The notes under the pieces are model-generated. The model had not been told where the DNA came from and did not search any database. It saw nothing but the letters and a program-made list of their open reading frames with translations. A stretch of 64,000 nt of DNA from NCBI RefSeq assembly GCF_963924675.1, contig NC_089239.1:32573818-32637817 (forward strand), written 5' to 3'. Shown here piece after piece: positions 10,111-22,026 of the stretch. Made by a program: the position numbers and the translations under genes. The first letter of the stretch is position 1. Each line of letters opens with the position of its first letter. The DNA is from Phocoena phocoena. Its lineage: Eukaryota > Chordata > Mammalia > Artiodactyla > Phocoenidae.

Positions 10111-13100
10111 CAGAAAATAAAAAATGGGCTTCTGAACAACTTCTCAGTCTCTGCCAGGAACTGAGGTGTTACTTTTCCAACAAATTCTACTGACTTCAGT
10201 ACATTCATTGATTCAACTATTTGATCATTTAACATTTTGAGTAGTTATTACTGTCTAGGCAACATGACTACTTGAACTTGAAGACTGAAGAATATCTATT
10301 TTAAGATAAATAAAACTATAAAAAATACTATTTGTTAACCAGGCGAACTTTTTATTTGTGGACAGGATGATGGGGACAGAAGGAGCAGAGTAAGACAAAT
10401 TCTGGCGGTGAGTTCGGGGTAAATCTTGAAGGAAAGTTGGAAAGAACCAGGCAAAAGAAGGACAAATATTTCAGGCAAGGGGTGTATAATATGCAAAGAC
10501 TCAAGACAGTATATATAATGTTTCTTTGAAAACGTAAACTGTAGTCCAATAGGCTGGAATATAGGGTGCATGAGGAAATATACCGAGTGATGATGCTAGA
10601 GAGAAGCTGGGATCAAGTAATACAAGGGCTCCAATGGGGTGACATAATAATAATATATTTATCCACATAATGTAAATAAATAAGTTTTTTATACATATAC
10701 GTGTAAATGTTATTTATGTAAATGTGTTTATTTATTTATTTACTGTCTACCAAGATGCCCCACTCAGCAAAGGTAGCCTGGGTTAAAATTTGAGTTGTGT
10801 GCTAAAACAAAGAACAACTAGGCTTATAAAGTCCCACAGATATATGTTAGGGATGTATATTGGAAGTCCTCAGTTCTATAGAAGATTTTGTGAAGTTTCA
10901 AGACCATTCCAGAGACTTACAGTCTTCTTGGCACTTACAACTGAATCCTGTACACATTGAATAATCCAATAATTTTCAACAAATCCAGGTTTTAGGTGAT
11001 AGAGAAAGAGTAAGTTTAAAAAAAATGACATTTGTCCACAATTACATGCCCATGATTTGCCCATGATTACAATGGCTGAGACATCACAGGCTCTGTCTGA
11101 TTCTCAGGTGGTTATGTTAAAATACCTTACTCCAGTCTTCATTTTCCTCAACTATAGTTCACAGTTGATTGCAAAACTGAAAATGGAGAACTAAAGAAAA
11201 AAATAGAGGTTGAAATCAATAGAAGTGCTCAGGGTAGATTAGGGCTGTTATAGGTCTATAATCGTTTCATTTAAAAAAATGAGAATCTTGCACGGGGCAT
11301 GTTGAAAGGAAACGTTTTAGAGGTAAAAGTGAGAGATGGAGTCTAGATACTTCTACTGAATAGTCATGAAGCCCGGAAAATAAGTTCAATTTGACTATGC
11401 AGATATTACAGGAGGTATTTGATTTGATTTAGGAAAGAGTTTAATGCCAAGGCATTCCTTTTGTGAGAAAAAAGTCCCTATCTTTTGATTTCCATAAGAA
11501 TCTTTAAGTTTTTCATTATTATACTAATATCTATATTAACTATAGTAGTACACCATGTTATTTTTAATAGAGCCATTGAAGCTGAAGCGCTTTGTAGGAT
11601 GGCAAATATGTTGGCCTTGTTATAATTATAGAGGATGATGAGTTTCTTTATCAAACCAACTCTAAAACTGAAATGGAGGGAAAACACTTATCTCTAAATT
11701 TCTTACATGTTTTTGGAGAAGTATTTAATACAAAAAAAAGGGAAACTGTGTATATGTATAAGTATGTTAGATAGATCTCTGTCTATCTGTCTCTCTATCT
11801 ATGCAACTTTTTCCACATGCTAGCATTTTGGTGGTGGTGGTGAGTTGGTTTGGTGGTTTGTTTCCTCAGCGACAAGTCTTGGGCTGATGTGCATTTTCAA
11901 ATTTTTGATGTGTTGGCTGAACTGAACATTTAACCCAAAGCTTATAAGAAAACTTGTACTATTTTTTGTGTCTGCTGGATAAATGTCACCAAGTATGATA
12001 TGAATCCTAGTTCACCCTTTGGAAATACAGTATAGTTGATTTTGGAATTATGAACATCAAGGCATCAAGCAAGATACATGTATTCTGAGCAAGTCTCCAT
12101 AATATGGAACTAACTTTGGGACTGGATGCTCTTTGATAGGATTTATGGAACAAAAAATAAGAAAAGTTCAAAAAGACCAAGCTGGAAAACGAAAGAAAGA
12201 AGTTTGAAAGAATTTTCCATGAAGGAAGTACTGTAAAGACAGAAACATTAGTCTTTCCCAAGAACAGCCTCTACAGAGAGAGGATGTATGTAAATGACTG
12301 GCAGTGTCTTTCCAGGAGGTCTCTGGGGAGCATACCAAATGCAAAGAGGCCAGAGAAGAAAACGGGGGAAAGAAGCTGGTATATTATCTACTTCTTCTTA
12401 CAAAGTAAGTAAAGGGAGGCCAGGTAAGATATGGAAGTAAGTTCATGCAGAATTTTAAAGATTTGAAACTTGTAAGTGGACTGGAATTTATTAAGTCCAC
12501 TTTACCTTGACCAGATTCGAGACCTTGCCTGGAGTTACCAGGCAGCAGCATTTTCTTTCCCAATCTGTGTATCATAGTAGAAGAATTGTATCAGCTCTGA
12601 GTGATGCACAAAAAAGGAATTTAATGTGAACAATAACAGGTTCAGGCTATTTTATTCCTGAAGTTATTCAGGTTCTTTTCTCTGACCCTACAAAAAACAA
12701 CAACAGAAATTCACCACATTTGCAACGGATTCAACATTGTCTGAATTAGGCACTACATACTAAACCCTTGTTAAAATTCTCTCAACATGCTCTAGAACGT
12801 TCATAATTTCTTTTAAAAAAGAGAATGATGATCAATCTTGAGTCATATTATCGGGAAGTGATCTCTTAAAACATGATTTTTCAAGAGTTTAAAGGTGGCT
12901 ATGTATAATTTATAATGTCATGTCTCTGTTCCCACAAACTCTCTTGACTATTTTCATTAATTTTATAGCAAATTTTATTCTTCTGGTTTTTAATGAAGTA
13001 ATTTCAATCAGAAGATTCTGAGGGTAAAGTTTCTTTAAAGTTACAATATTCTATAAATTAACATGTAAAATCCTATATTTTATCATATTATTAAAATACT

Positions 13101-13443
13101 AATAAAACATATTTCTATTACATTGTAGTTCAGATAACTGAACTACAGTCTTTTGTAACATCCCTTGATGCCTTCCTTTTCTATTGGGTATTTCTGTAGC
13201 ATTTTAGAGATATAACCTCTTTAACCCTGAATATAGAAATTTACTTGTGAGAAAGAATAATAATCATACCAATAAATTATTGGTTTACCATTACTAGTTA
13301 CATCACCTGATTTTAATAATGTTTATGCTTCTTACAGTTGAGCTGCATTAAATTTCTTGAACGCTTTTAGATACAGGCAATATATAAATCATGCATCTTC
13401 CATGAGATGAATTTTAGGTATAGAGTGTCTTGTGATCCCTTTC
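10111..13443. other. Unassigned AT-rich sequence
   Basis: No supported gene. It includes an AT-rich TTTA tract at about 10640-10745 and a TCTA/TCTG-rich tract at about 11767-11805. A stretch near 12440-12490 weakly recalls L2. Confidence 0.45.
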
Positions 13444-13607
13444 AAGTCTATTACTGTGTTTAGGGTACATAGTTATCACAAAGAATCAGTCAGAGAAAAG
13501 AATAAAAGGTGCAAAACAAACGTTTATATTTCATCCATTTCCCCTTCTTAATAGATGAAAATTACTTGTTTTGAACGATGGGCCTTAGGTTTCCTTTAAT
13601 AGTCTCA
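13444..13607 (+). repeat. 164-bp inverted duplication, arm A
   Basis: This segment is the reverse complement of 24971-25134 with no gaps and, by my base-by-base reading, one mismatch in 164 (GATGGGCC here against GATTGGCC in the inverted partner). Similarity stops sharply at both ends. It does not resemble any interspersed repeat I know. This copy sits in plain flanking sequence, whereas the partner interrupts an LTR, so this is the likelier donor. Confidence 0.95.
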
Positions 13608-14276
13608 GAACCCAGAATGTCTGTAGAGGGTGGAGAGGTGAACAAGTAAGGTGGAGTGAAAAATAACGTGACATGCATGTTCAGGCAATTTGCTTCCTGA
13701 GACTAGAACAAAAAAGCAAGTAAGATGTTTATGTACTGCTCTGATTTATTTCACTAAATGGCTATCACTACCCACTGTGGTCATGGGATGATTATTGCTG
13801 AAATCTATGGAAATAGATCAGAAGTTTGAAGGACAATCAAAACTTCTGTTCACCTTTTATTCTTATAAAGATTATCCCAACATAAATGGCAACAGCTGCT
13901 GTCTCTCATTTCCTCTCATTATTCTTAATCTTTCTCTTATATTCAATATGTTTTTTTTTTCAATCCTCCCCTCTTTTGGTTATTGCCATTGATGGGGTGG
14001 TTGTTTATACATACCTTTACAAAAGTCAGAACATACATATCGTTTTGTTACAATTCTGTACTCCTGAATACAGCTCATTAGTGGTTTTATAATGCCTTTT
14101 AGCTTTTCAATTAATTGATGCTTAATGGTTTTCTGATACGTTATAAATAAATACAGGAAATACGGGAAGAATAAAATAACAAGTTCCTTGGGATCAAAGA
14201 CTCTGTTCCGATACTGCAAGTGTAACCAATAAAATCTTGTGAGATAAGAAAGAGCTCCGAATTTTAGGGATTATCT
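13608..14276. other. Unassigned AT-rich sequence
   Basis: No supported gene or recognised repeat between the duplication arm and the CHR SINE. Short overlapping open frames here look like chance. Confidence 0.5.
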
Positions 14277-14290
14277 GAGAAAAGAGAATT

Positions 14291-14498
14291 TTTTTTTTTT
14301 TTTTTTGCGGTACGCGGGCCTCTCACTGTTGTGGCCTCTCCCGTTGCGGAGCACAGGCTCCGGACGCGCAGGCTCAGCAGCCATGGCTCACGGGCCCAGA
14401 TGCTCCGCGGCATGTGGGATCTTCCCGGACCGGGGCACGAACCCATGTCCCCTGCATCGGCAGGCGGACTCTCAACCACTGCGCCATCAGGGAAGCCC
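14291..14498 (-). mobile_element. CHR SINE (tRNA-Glu-derived, long form)
   Basis: On the plus strand it begins with a T tract and GCGGTACGCGGGCCTCTCAC and ends with GCCATCAGGGAAGCCC, so the element runs on the minus strand. It is flanked by exact target duplications GAGAAAAGAGAATT at 14277-14290 and 14499-14512. The tRNA-related head with pol III box sequences lies at the right end. Open frames across it on both strands are SINE translations. Only a few positions differ from the other long CHR copies, suggesting a cetacean-age insertion. Confidence 0.97.
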
Positions 14499-14512
14499 GA
14501 GAAAAGAGAATT

Positions 14513-16499
14513 TTAAGTGAGGAACTAGAATAGAAAATTTCCATTTCACTGTCTGATGAGAATACGCAAGAAGGTTATGTTGCAACTACATATGAGAGGT
14601 GGCCCTTGATAATCCCTCTCCTTATGATTTCTGTGCTCTTTAAGTACCTGAAAAGGAAGTCTAACTTTTCCTGATAAACTTAGAAGCTAGTAATAATTAA
14701 AGTGTGTTTCATCATCCCCTGAATCAAGGAGTAGCACATTAGAGAAATGCACCATAATGTCACTACCTCAGAGTAGATAAAATATGTAACCAAATACACC
14801 AGGGGAATCAGAGTTTTCACCCAGCAAATTAGAATGACTCACTTGTATGGGCCAGTATGAGACATCTTACTTCCAAAGTGATGAGAAAATCAGTGGCTGA
14901 TGCCAGCCCAGAACCCCCTTATTCAGAAATATGATGAATCTCTGGTCCATTCTAATGCCCACTGCTGGCATGTGCCCAATTCCCTGAGTACATTCTTGTG
15001 GAGGCTACTTAGGTAGGTCCATGCTTCTCTGCAGGACGTTAATGACAGAATAGCAGGTAATACTGAAACGAAGTTCCTAAATTGACTATCATTAATTTAT
15101 ATATCCTGAGAAGACTATTTAATTGAAAGCTCAAGTGTCTAGATTAAATTCTCTGCCATTAGGCAAAATCAAAGTTAAAAATAAAGTCAGTTCTAGAAAT
15201 ACAGTTTTGAAATTACATATCTGAATGTGTTTGACTCAAGAACATTCGGAGTATTACAGTCATTACATATAGGATACTATCCCAGTCAAGTTGGCTTAAG
15301 TAATGGAGTAAATTTTTATTTTTTACTTTTTTCACAAGGAAGAACTAGTAGATGCCACATCATTTAGGAACTGGAAATTAAGTACAGGCAGATCACACTG
15401 GGACTTACTCTTGAGCGGTAAGAACCAAGTCAATATTACCTCCAGCAGAGCTATGGAGTCTCTCAATACAGCATTTCCTTCTGTGTTTGATTCATTTTCC
15501 TCTCTAAACAAATGAGCACTATCTGATCTCAACTCCAGTTGGTCGTGTGTCATTATGGCTTCTCCAAAAGGCACTGTTACTTATAACCTTAAAAAAATCA
15601 CATGCGCTATTTGGCTTCTGATACGTAACTGATCAAATCTGTCAATGTGCAACGTGGGTCACTCATCCACCATGACTCCACCTGCTGTGACCATGTAAAT
15701 TAATCCATTAGGCGCACGTATGGTCCCCGTATCCACCCTTTCTGAGGGGCTGTGACTGAGTGTAGATTACCTTGGGAGGCGTTCCAGGATAGTCATAATT
15801 ATTATCGCAAGACAAAGTGCTTGAAAATACTTGCTTTACCATTCTAAAAGCGATTTAAACACTTTTCAATAGTTAATCCATTCAACATGTACATTCATGA
15901 TAAATTGATAAATTTTGCTTTCAGAATTGACTGCCTTCATGCTAAACTTGTCTTTTTTAAACAAATGAAAAATCATTTGCATGACTTTCACAGACAAAAG
16001 CTCATGATTAATGAATGCACAGGATTAATTTTAACAAAACTTAAAAACATAGTCATTAGCTTCCAGAGTTTAAGGATGAGTCTTTTCCCTAATTCATTAA
16101 AAACCACCCACAAATCTTTACTTCCATACATACTAGAAGACTTCAAAACTCAGTAATTGTATAGCACAATTTGGAAATTGGTATTCATATCACATGGGAG
16201 CAGTGTTGAAGCTTAAATCACATTCTTTCCTCAGGTGACATCTTATAACATTGAATGATGGTATAATTTTCCTATCAGGGTTTCTTCAGTCTTAGGACTC
16301 TGACTTTTTCCTCTTGGTTTAAATGACACAATTACAGCAAGGACAAATTTAGTGTTTTGCTCTTTTGGTAACATGCTCCCTAAATAAGAACATCTGTTTT
16401 ACAGTCACTTCCTGTTTATAGGGTAAGCTATTGTAGTTACATTTCAAAATGTCAAACTCAATAAAAAATACTGATCTGTTTCAGTGTGCAAGTGAAATG
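14513..16499. other. Unassigned sequence
   Basis: No supported gene. The part at 15600-15790 carries more CpGs than its surroundings (for example around GGCGCACGTATGG) but shows no recognisable promoter or exon. Confidence 0.5.
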
Positions 16500-16615
16500 G
16501 CTATGTGTACAAGGCGTCAGTATAACCTAGTGGCAAGAATACTCTGCTGGGGAAAGGGAGGACTGTTTTCTACTCCCAGCTCTCTCATGAATTACTGGTC
16601 TTGTCCACAAAAGGG
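16500..16615 (+). mobile_element. MIR SINE (diverged)
   Basis: GTATAACCTAGTGGCAAGAA, then a TCTACTCCCAGCTCTCTCAT segment followed by ATTACTGGTCTTGTCCAC, follow the MIR head and core order. It directly precedes the hairpin at 16622. Confidence 0.5.
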
Positions 16616-16621
16616 ATAAAA

Positions 16622-16683
16622 AGGTTTTTGCCTGCGTGCATTAGCCCAAGGACGAACGGGCTAATGCATGCAGGCAAGAACCT
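16622..16683 (+). other. 26-bp hairpin with 10-nt loop (inverted repeat)
   Basis: Arm 16622-16647 pairs with 16658-16683 around the loop AAGGACGAAC. In plus-strand RNA all 26 positions can pair: 24 Watson-Crick pairs and two G-U wobbles. The two departures from a perfect DNA palindrome are exactly the two wobbles. Pairing stops outside the arms. The stem is somewhat short for a typical animal pre-miRNA, and it does not match any MITE I recognise. It could be a young fold-back duplication. Confidence 0.9.
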
Positions 16684-18701
16684 GCTGTATGAATGGGAGG
16701 ATCTGATTGCTCTGACAAGGTATTTACATGCTCCCTGAAAGTCATACATGGCTACATACATACGTTTAAACACAGCTGGATTTCCTACTGTGTCTTAGCG
16801 AGTGTGTTCGTGACCCACATGACATTAGCTAGACATAAACAGGGATTGACTCAGTAGAATAGAGCAGATTCCAAATCTATATATATCTTTAAGGGAGCAA
16901 TATTTCAGTGGATCTCTTCACTGGAGGTGTAAGAGTCAGCTTGAAGGTGCCACGTTCAGGTAGGCTCAGAAATGTGTAGGGGGCATAGAAAACAACAGCA
17001 AAAAAGTCTGACACTTATACGTTTTCTCTGAGGATATAAAATGCCTCTTCACATTTACAGCAGTAGGAAGCTACAACTAAGAGGCTATGTATTTTTCCTT
17101 TTATTATTGTTCATAATCAATGATTCCAGAACTTCTTTGACAGTTATTGCAGGGCAATTTAATCATCTGTGTTTTAGCTATTAGATAGCATGATTCTAGA
17201 TGACCAAAACATGTCAGTTGGCTCAGTCTGAACGAACTGTACCGCCAGATGTGTAATCACAACCACAGTGTGTGTATTACAGCCAGCAGCAGCCTGCGTG
17301 AGCCTTGCTTGACTAACAGCTGTGAAACACAAATGCATACATATTTTGAGTGAAATTTGAGTTAAATGATTACTTAGAAGTATGGCTAAAACCTCTTTAT
17401 TTCTAAGGTTTTAAATAGGAGAGATTTAGGGAAGCAAAATAAAACAAAAACAGGAATAAAAACAAAACAAAAATAAACATGTAAGAAACCTAGAAATAAT
17501 GGAAAGTTTTCCTCAAAAGAATTCAGGAAATGGAAATTGACAAATAATATTTTCCTGTCCATTAGCTTTTCCTCATTTCTATCTAGTCACTATTGAGGAT
17601 AATCAAGAGATTTCAAGTTGATGTAAAAGTTGATATAAAGGACATTAAACCTAAATTCCAGGACGAATCTGATGGAGAGTCAGGAATCCTTATTTCTGAT
17701 CTAGTCTCAAATTAGACAATAACCTCAAACTTTGCAGGCAGCACCCATCCCCTTTGTCCTTGACATTCTCCTGTATTTACCTCTTTAGTGGACCATACCA
17801 GGTAGAGACATCTTTCCCCTCCTTCTTCACAGAGATCACTCCAGAAAATTACCTTAAACTCGCCTTGATGACAGCCTCTTCCCATGTATTCCCCCGTTAT
17901 GATAAAGTGGACAGAGGAAAGTACTTTGATCATTAAAGTTAGTGCTTTTGTGTTTGTGTTATTGTGCGTGAGGTAAAGTCTCCCATTATTTAGTGTAATG
18001 AGAAATTCCTGTGTCTTGGGTATTAAGGAAGATTGGTTTCCTTTGAGGGCAAGTACAGGATAAGGGAGGAATTCCTAGTTCAATTAAAGACCCTATGTGA
18101 TTAAGGATTATTGCAGTGAAGTTTTGCTCAGATGTGGTGATACAGGTTTAGCAGTCATCCTTAGAGAGTTGGAGAGGGGAAATGGGGGAGAAAAGATTTA
18201 CTCAAACCCTGTATTTCAAATTTTTAAAGGGGACCAAAAAAACTATTTATTTATAAGAGGAAATCTTCTGAAAGAAAGGAAACATGAACCTGGGTAAACT
18301 GTCAACTTCTGTGTCCTGCTGTTGCCTGGAGAAGCGATAGTAATGAACAAGGCCAGGGCTGCTGGCGGAGGCGAGAGCCCCCGTGAGGCAGGGGCGCACC
18401 CCGGCTCCATCACTGTTGTTCTTACGGGACGTGTTAGGCCCACCTGACAGCCCCTCCCTGCCACCCTGTTATTGCCCCTACCATCTCCCAATTTCCTCCC
18501 TAGGGAAACAACGATCTCCAACTTGCCCAAAATAAAACAAGATAACCCACACGGCAGACTTCCTTCATATTCAGGGAATGATGGGCTATAGTAACACGCC
18601 AACAGGCAGAAGATGCTGAACTACATAAGCTTCGCAGATTCCGGTGCACAAAATGGAGAGAGGGGGCCAGGACTGCTGCTGGTACCAGTATTTAGGGTAG
18701 G
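16684..18701. other. Unassigned sequence
   Basis: No supported gene. 18300-18600 is relatively GC-rich with some CpGs and might belong to an old LTR, but I cannot place it. An A-rich stretch lies at about 17435-17480. Confidence 0.45.
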
Positions 18702-18852
18702 GCGGTGTATCTCAAATGTTATGTGCAATACAAACTGCCTGGACATCTTGGTAGAATGTAGATTAGGACTCAAGAGATCTGGGTGGAGCCTGAGATTCTG
18801 CAAAAGAAAAAACTCCCAGGTGACGCCAATACTGCTGGTCCTTTTGAAATAG
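18702..18852 (+). mobile_element. MER5A-like hAT-Charlie MITE
   Basis: GTATCTCAAATGTTATGTGC, GATCTGGGTGGAGCCTGAGA, TTCTGCAAAAGAAAAAACTC, CCAGGTGACGCCAATACTGC and TGGTCC follow the MER5A consensus order (TTCTCAAA, GGTGGGGCC.GAGA, CAGGTGATGCTGATGCTGCTGGTCC). Non-autonomous and non-coding. Confidence 0.72.
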
Positions 18853-18864
18853 CACTTAAGACAC

Positions 18865-19302
18865 TGACAAGCTTAAACTTGGTTTTGTCCCCTTAAACAG
18901 GTTGTTGATTAATCAAAGCCTTGCATTATTTTGCAGAGACAGCCCTGCTCATGTGTAAGAAGGGAACCCACGTCTCCTGGATGACCCACCAAACCAAGAA
19001 TCTTCAGTCTACGGAACTTAAAGAACAGAAATGTTGCTACCTGAGCCTTGTAGGAAGCAACAAGTCCTTCAATAAGGAAAATCTGGCTTCCAGCAGAAGC
19101 CAGATTCAAGACTAGCCTATCAGCTTCCAAGTGTGAAATTCCCCTAAACCCTTAAATTTAGCCCCGACCCTGAATCGAGGAGATAGATTTGAGAGCCTTG
19201 TCTTTCCTTGGTTGTCGACCTCAGAATAAAGCTCTTTTCTCAGAAGTTGCTGCCATGGCCTTGGCTGCTATGCATGTCTGGCAGTGAGCTCTTGCTTGGT
19301 AA
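18865..19302 (+). mobile_element. Solo ERV LTR (plus strand)
   Basis: The 3' part has LTR architecture: a polyadenylation signal AATAAAGCTC near 19226, a following U5-like stretch (TGCTGCCATGGCCTTGG), and an end in GGTAACA. The 5' limit is uncertain. No internal retroviral sequence or partner LTR is seen nearby, so it reads as a solo LTR. A perfect 11-bp hairpin lies inside at 19080-19106. Confidence 0.6.
19080..19106 (+). other. Perfect 11-bp stem, 5-nt loop hairpin in LTR
   Basis: AATCTGGCTTC and GAAGCCAGATT flank the loop CAGCA. It lies upstream of the LTR polyadenylation signal. Whether it served the retroviral RNA is unknown. Confidence 0.85.
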
Positions 19303-20035
19303 CACATTCAGTAAAAGAGCCTAGGGGGAAATACCTCTGTACTAATTGCTGGGGAATTTAGAGAGGTACCCTGATAAGATTACTCTTCATTACATGACTT
19401 AAAACCATAATCGGTAGGTTTATTATACTTTAAATCCAATTATTTAAAGAATTAGAAAGACAAAACAGGGCAGAACAACAAAACTCCTCTGCATTAGACA
19501 GTGCATTTTGGCTCTCTGAAACTCAATGCCCCACTTTTATGCAAAAACACTTTTTTATACTCCATTTCCTATTAAGAAATAAAATTTATAGAAAAAATGT
19601 ATATATACACACAGTTTTAAAAAAATCAATGTAATTATAATATAAAGAAAAATGAAAGGAATTTATCACAAAATGAGAATTTTAATATGTAAATCTGTAG
19701 GCACAATTACCTATTAGACCTAATGAAATAGTCAAATGCTTTCACTTACAGGAAGAATTACTATTGTTGTGGCAGCTACTATCTAGACTCATACAGCGCG
19801 TTTTATTACAAACAGAAGCAGCAGCATTGCTGTTGTTGATGATGTAATTTTTCTGAAATGAAACAATCTTTGGTAAAGTCTGAACAAAGTACAATCTTTC
19901 TTCCATTTGGCAGGTAATCGCATTCCTGGGAAATTCAGAGTACATAAGAACCCTGTTAAAAAGAGTTTGCATTTATATGCAAAACAGAACTAGTTTCTTA
20001 CCTCTAAAATTTATAAACAGTTTTTCACATACGTT
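19303..20035. other. Unassigned AT-rich sequence
   Basis: No supported gene or repeat. A short imperfect CAG/CTG-containing stretch lies near 19810-19835. Confidence 0.5.
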
Positions 20036-20175
20036 AATGACCCCTGACTGGTGACTCAAAATGCAGTCTAAGGATTAACAACATGGGTCTCACCTGAGAG
20101 CTGGTTAGAAATGATAATTTAACAAGATCTGCAGGTGATGCATTAAACATAGTAATGATCGAAAAGCACCGTCTT
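20036..20175 (+). mobile_element. MER5A-like fragment (diverged)
   Basis: GACTCAAAATGCAGTCTAAG, TCTCACCTGAGAGCTGGTTA, and GATCTGCAGGTGATGCATTA followed by GAAAAGCAC have MER5-type order with an internal deletion. Weaker than the copy at 18702. Confidence 0.45.
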
Positions 20176-20443
20176 AAGATATTCAGGGCATTCACAAGCT
20201 CTGCTGAACAGAGGTAATTCTTTGTTATAATGGACATGGCTTTGTAGGAGATCTGGCCTCCCTGATTGTTCACAAAAGGCCAGCAAGCCAGTAACACCCA
20301 CATCTCATCATCCTGACACCCAGAAACACTCTCTATGGTGCTGTGCTTCCAGGCTGAGAACGATATCAAGTCTGTATGTAGAAGGGTTTCTCACAGTCCT
20401 AACTTCTCTTAATGAGTTACCCAAGTCTTTTTTCTTTCTTTTT

Positions 20444-20628
20444 TTTTTATTATTAGTTTTTACACAGCAGGTCCTTCTTAGTCATCCATTTTATACACAT
20501 CAGTGTCTACAAATCCCAATCGCCCAATTCATCCCACCCCCCTCACCCCCCTGCAGTTTTTCCCCCTTGGTGTCCATACGTTTGTTCTCTACATCTGTGT
20601 CTCAACTTCTGCCCTGCAAACCGGTTCA
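20444..20628 (-). mobile_element. 5'-truncated L1 3' end with long target duplication
   Basis: Plus-strand text beginning TTTTTTATTATTAGTTTTTA, then CACAGCAGGTCCTTCTTAGT, GTCTCAACTTCTGCCCTGCA and AACCGGTTCATC is the inverse of the 3' end of artiodactyl/cetacean L1. Only about 185 bp remain. A pyrimidine-only target duplication of 18 bp flanks it (20426-20443 and 20629-20646, reading TC, six T, C, three T, C, five T), so target-primed insertion is clear. Confidence 0.9.
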
Positions 20629-20646
20629 TCTTTTTTCTTTCTTTTT

Positions 20647-21489
20647 ATGAGCTGCTATTATGTGTCCCTTAATACCATCTGGAACAAAGTGTTGGTTATG
20701 AAATATGAATGTGACGAAACCCAAATCTCAAAGATATTTGGAGGAATGAAAATAAAGTTATTATTGATGTAAATTATAAAAATGTTATAAAATATAAAAA
20801 TAAATAAAATACCAAAAAGTATATTTTGATTATGTTTCTCACTGAACAATTTCAGATAATGAGGGGATGATTACATGATGTTTGAATTGCTATAAATTAC
20901 TGATTAATTTTCCCAAGAGCTAGTTTACTAATTCAGTACCTATAAACCTTCCAATAAAAGATCAATTACACCTACATTTAATAGTTGAAATACCATGCCT
21001 GCAATTACCAGACAGGAATTAAAAATGAGGGCTGTAGGCCAGGTTTAAGGAGAAATATACTGTTTTAGTGTCAGGATAGAATTCTGAAATTTCAGTCTAA
21101 GAATGTATTGCTCTTCGGGTCCCTTAAATTTTCATGCTAGAATGTGGGCTGAGGGATCCAAGATCATTTAAAGTTTTAATTAAAGCCAAAGTCTAGATGT
21201 TTATTTTAAAACTTCTGATTGTTATATTACCAACTAATTAATTTTTAAAAAACTAAGTGAGACAATACGTACGCCAAACACAGCCAACCGGGTGATTCTG
21301 AAATGTTTTTCATTACTATTTCACTCTGCCATCATCAATTTGACAATTTGGGTAACTTAATATTCTATGCTACTTTTTATATATTTAAACTGAGAAATTC
21401 ACGGTGAAAAGAACTATATTAATTTGAGGGTTACAAGTCTACATTATTAAGAATATATTAATATTTTAATAACGACATTAACGGTACGC
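20647..21489. other. Unassigned AT-rich sequence
   Basis: No supported gene or repeat; very AT-rich around 20760-20830. Confidence 0.5.
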
Positions 21490-22026
21490 TTTCACTACCT
21501 GTCACTGAAGTTGTTGCCCTGTACCCCGGCCCCTCCCTCGAATGGAAACTGACTGTGCTCCCTTCATTTGCAGAACCAAACCTCAAAAGGAGGAAACCAA
21601 AGAGAAAAACAAAATCCAGCTGTAATTTGCTTGAGTCACCATCTTGACCTCTAGTAACCTGAGCCTCATTATATGCTCATTTTAATATATTAACCTGCAA
21701 ATGACACCCAACGGCGGCCATGACAGGAAACACAGGACCACAGAAGGAAGAAAACGAGGTGCCACCCCAGTTCCAGGGAGAACCCTGCCTCTTCCCAGAA
21801 AACTAATACCTATGCCTCCCCCTCATTAACCCTACCTTTAAAAGTCTTGCCTTGATCACCCCCTCACACCCACCAGGAGAAGGTGATTTGTGAACTAAGT
21901 TCCGCTTCTCCATTGTCTGGCCCTGGAATAAAGCTCCCGCTGGTTCAGTCTCAGCACAGGCTGCCCGAACCCAAATGGAAAAAGAACCTCCCCCCAGGCG
22001 GGTCCTGGAGACCCATCTGGTAACAC
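21490..22026 (+). mobile_element. Solo ERV LTR (plus strand)
   Basis: GC-richer than its flanks. The 3' portion has a polyadenylation signal AATAAA at 21927-21932, followed by a U5-like stretch (GTTCAGTCTCAGCACAGGC) and the end CATCTGGTAACA. The 5' limit is uncertain. It resembles the LTRs at 18865 and 52917 in overall plan and terminal GTAACA, though I cannot show they are one subfamily. No retroviral genes adjoin it. Confidence 0.6.

Noticed and set aside
18865..22026. A single provirus bounded by the two LTRs
   Set aside because: The interval contains unrelated elements and no retroviral gene traces, and the LTRs do not look alike apart from their general plan.
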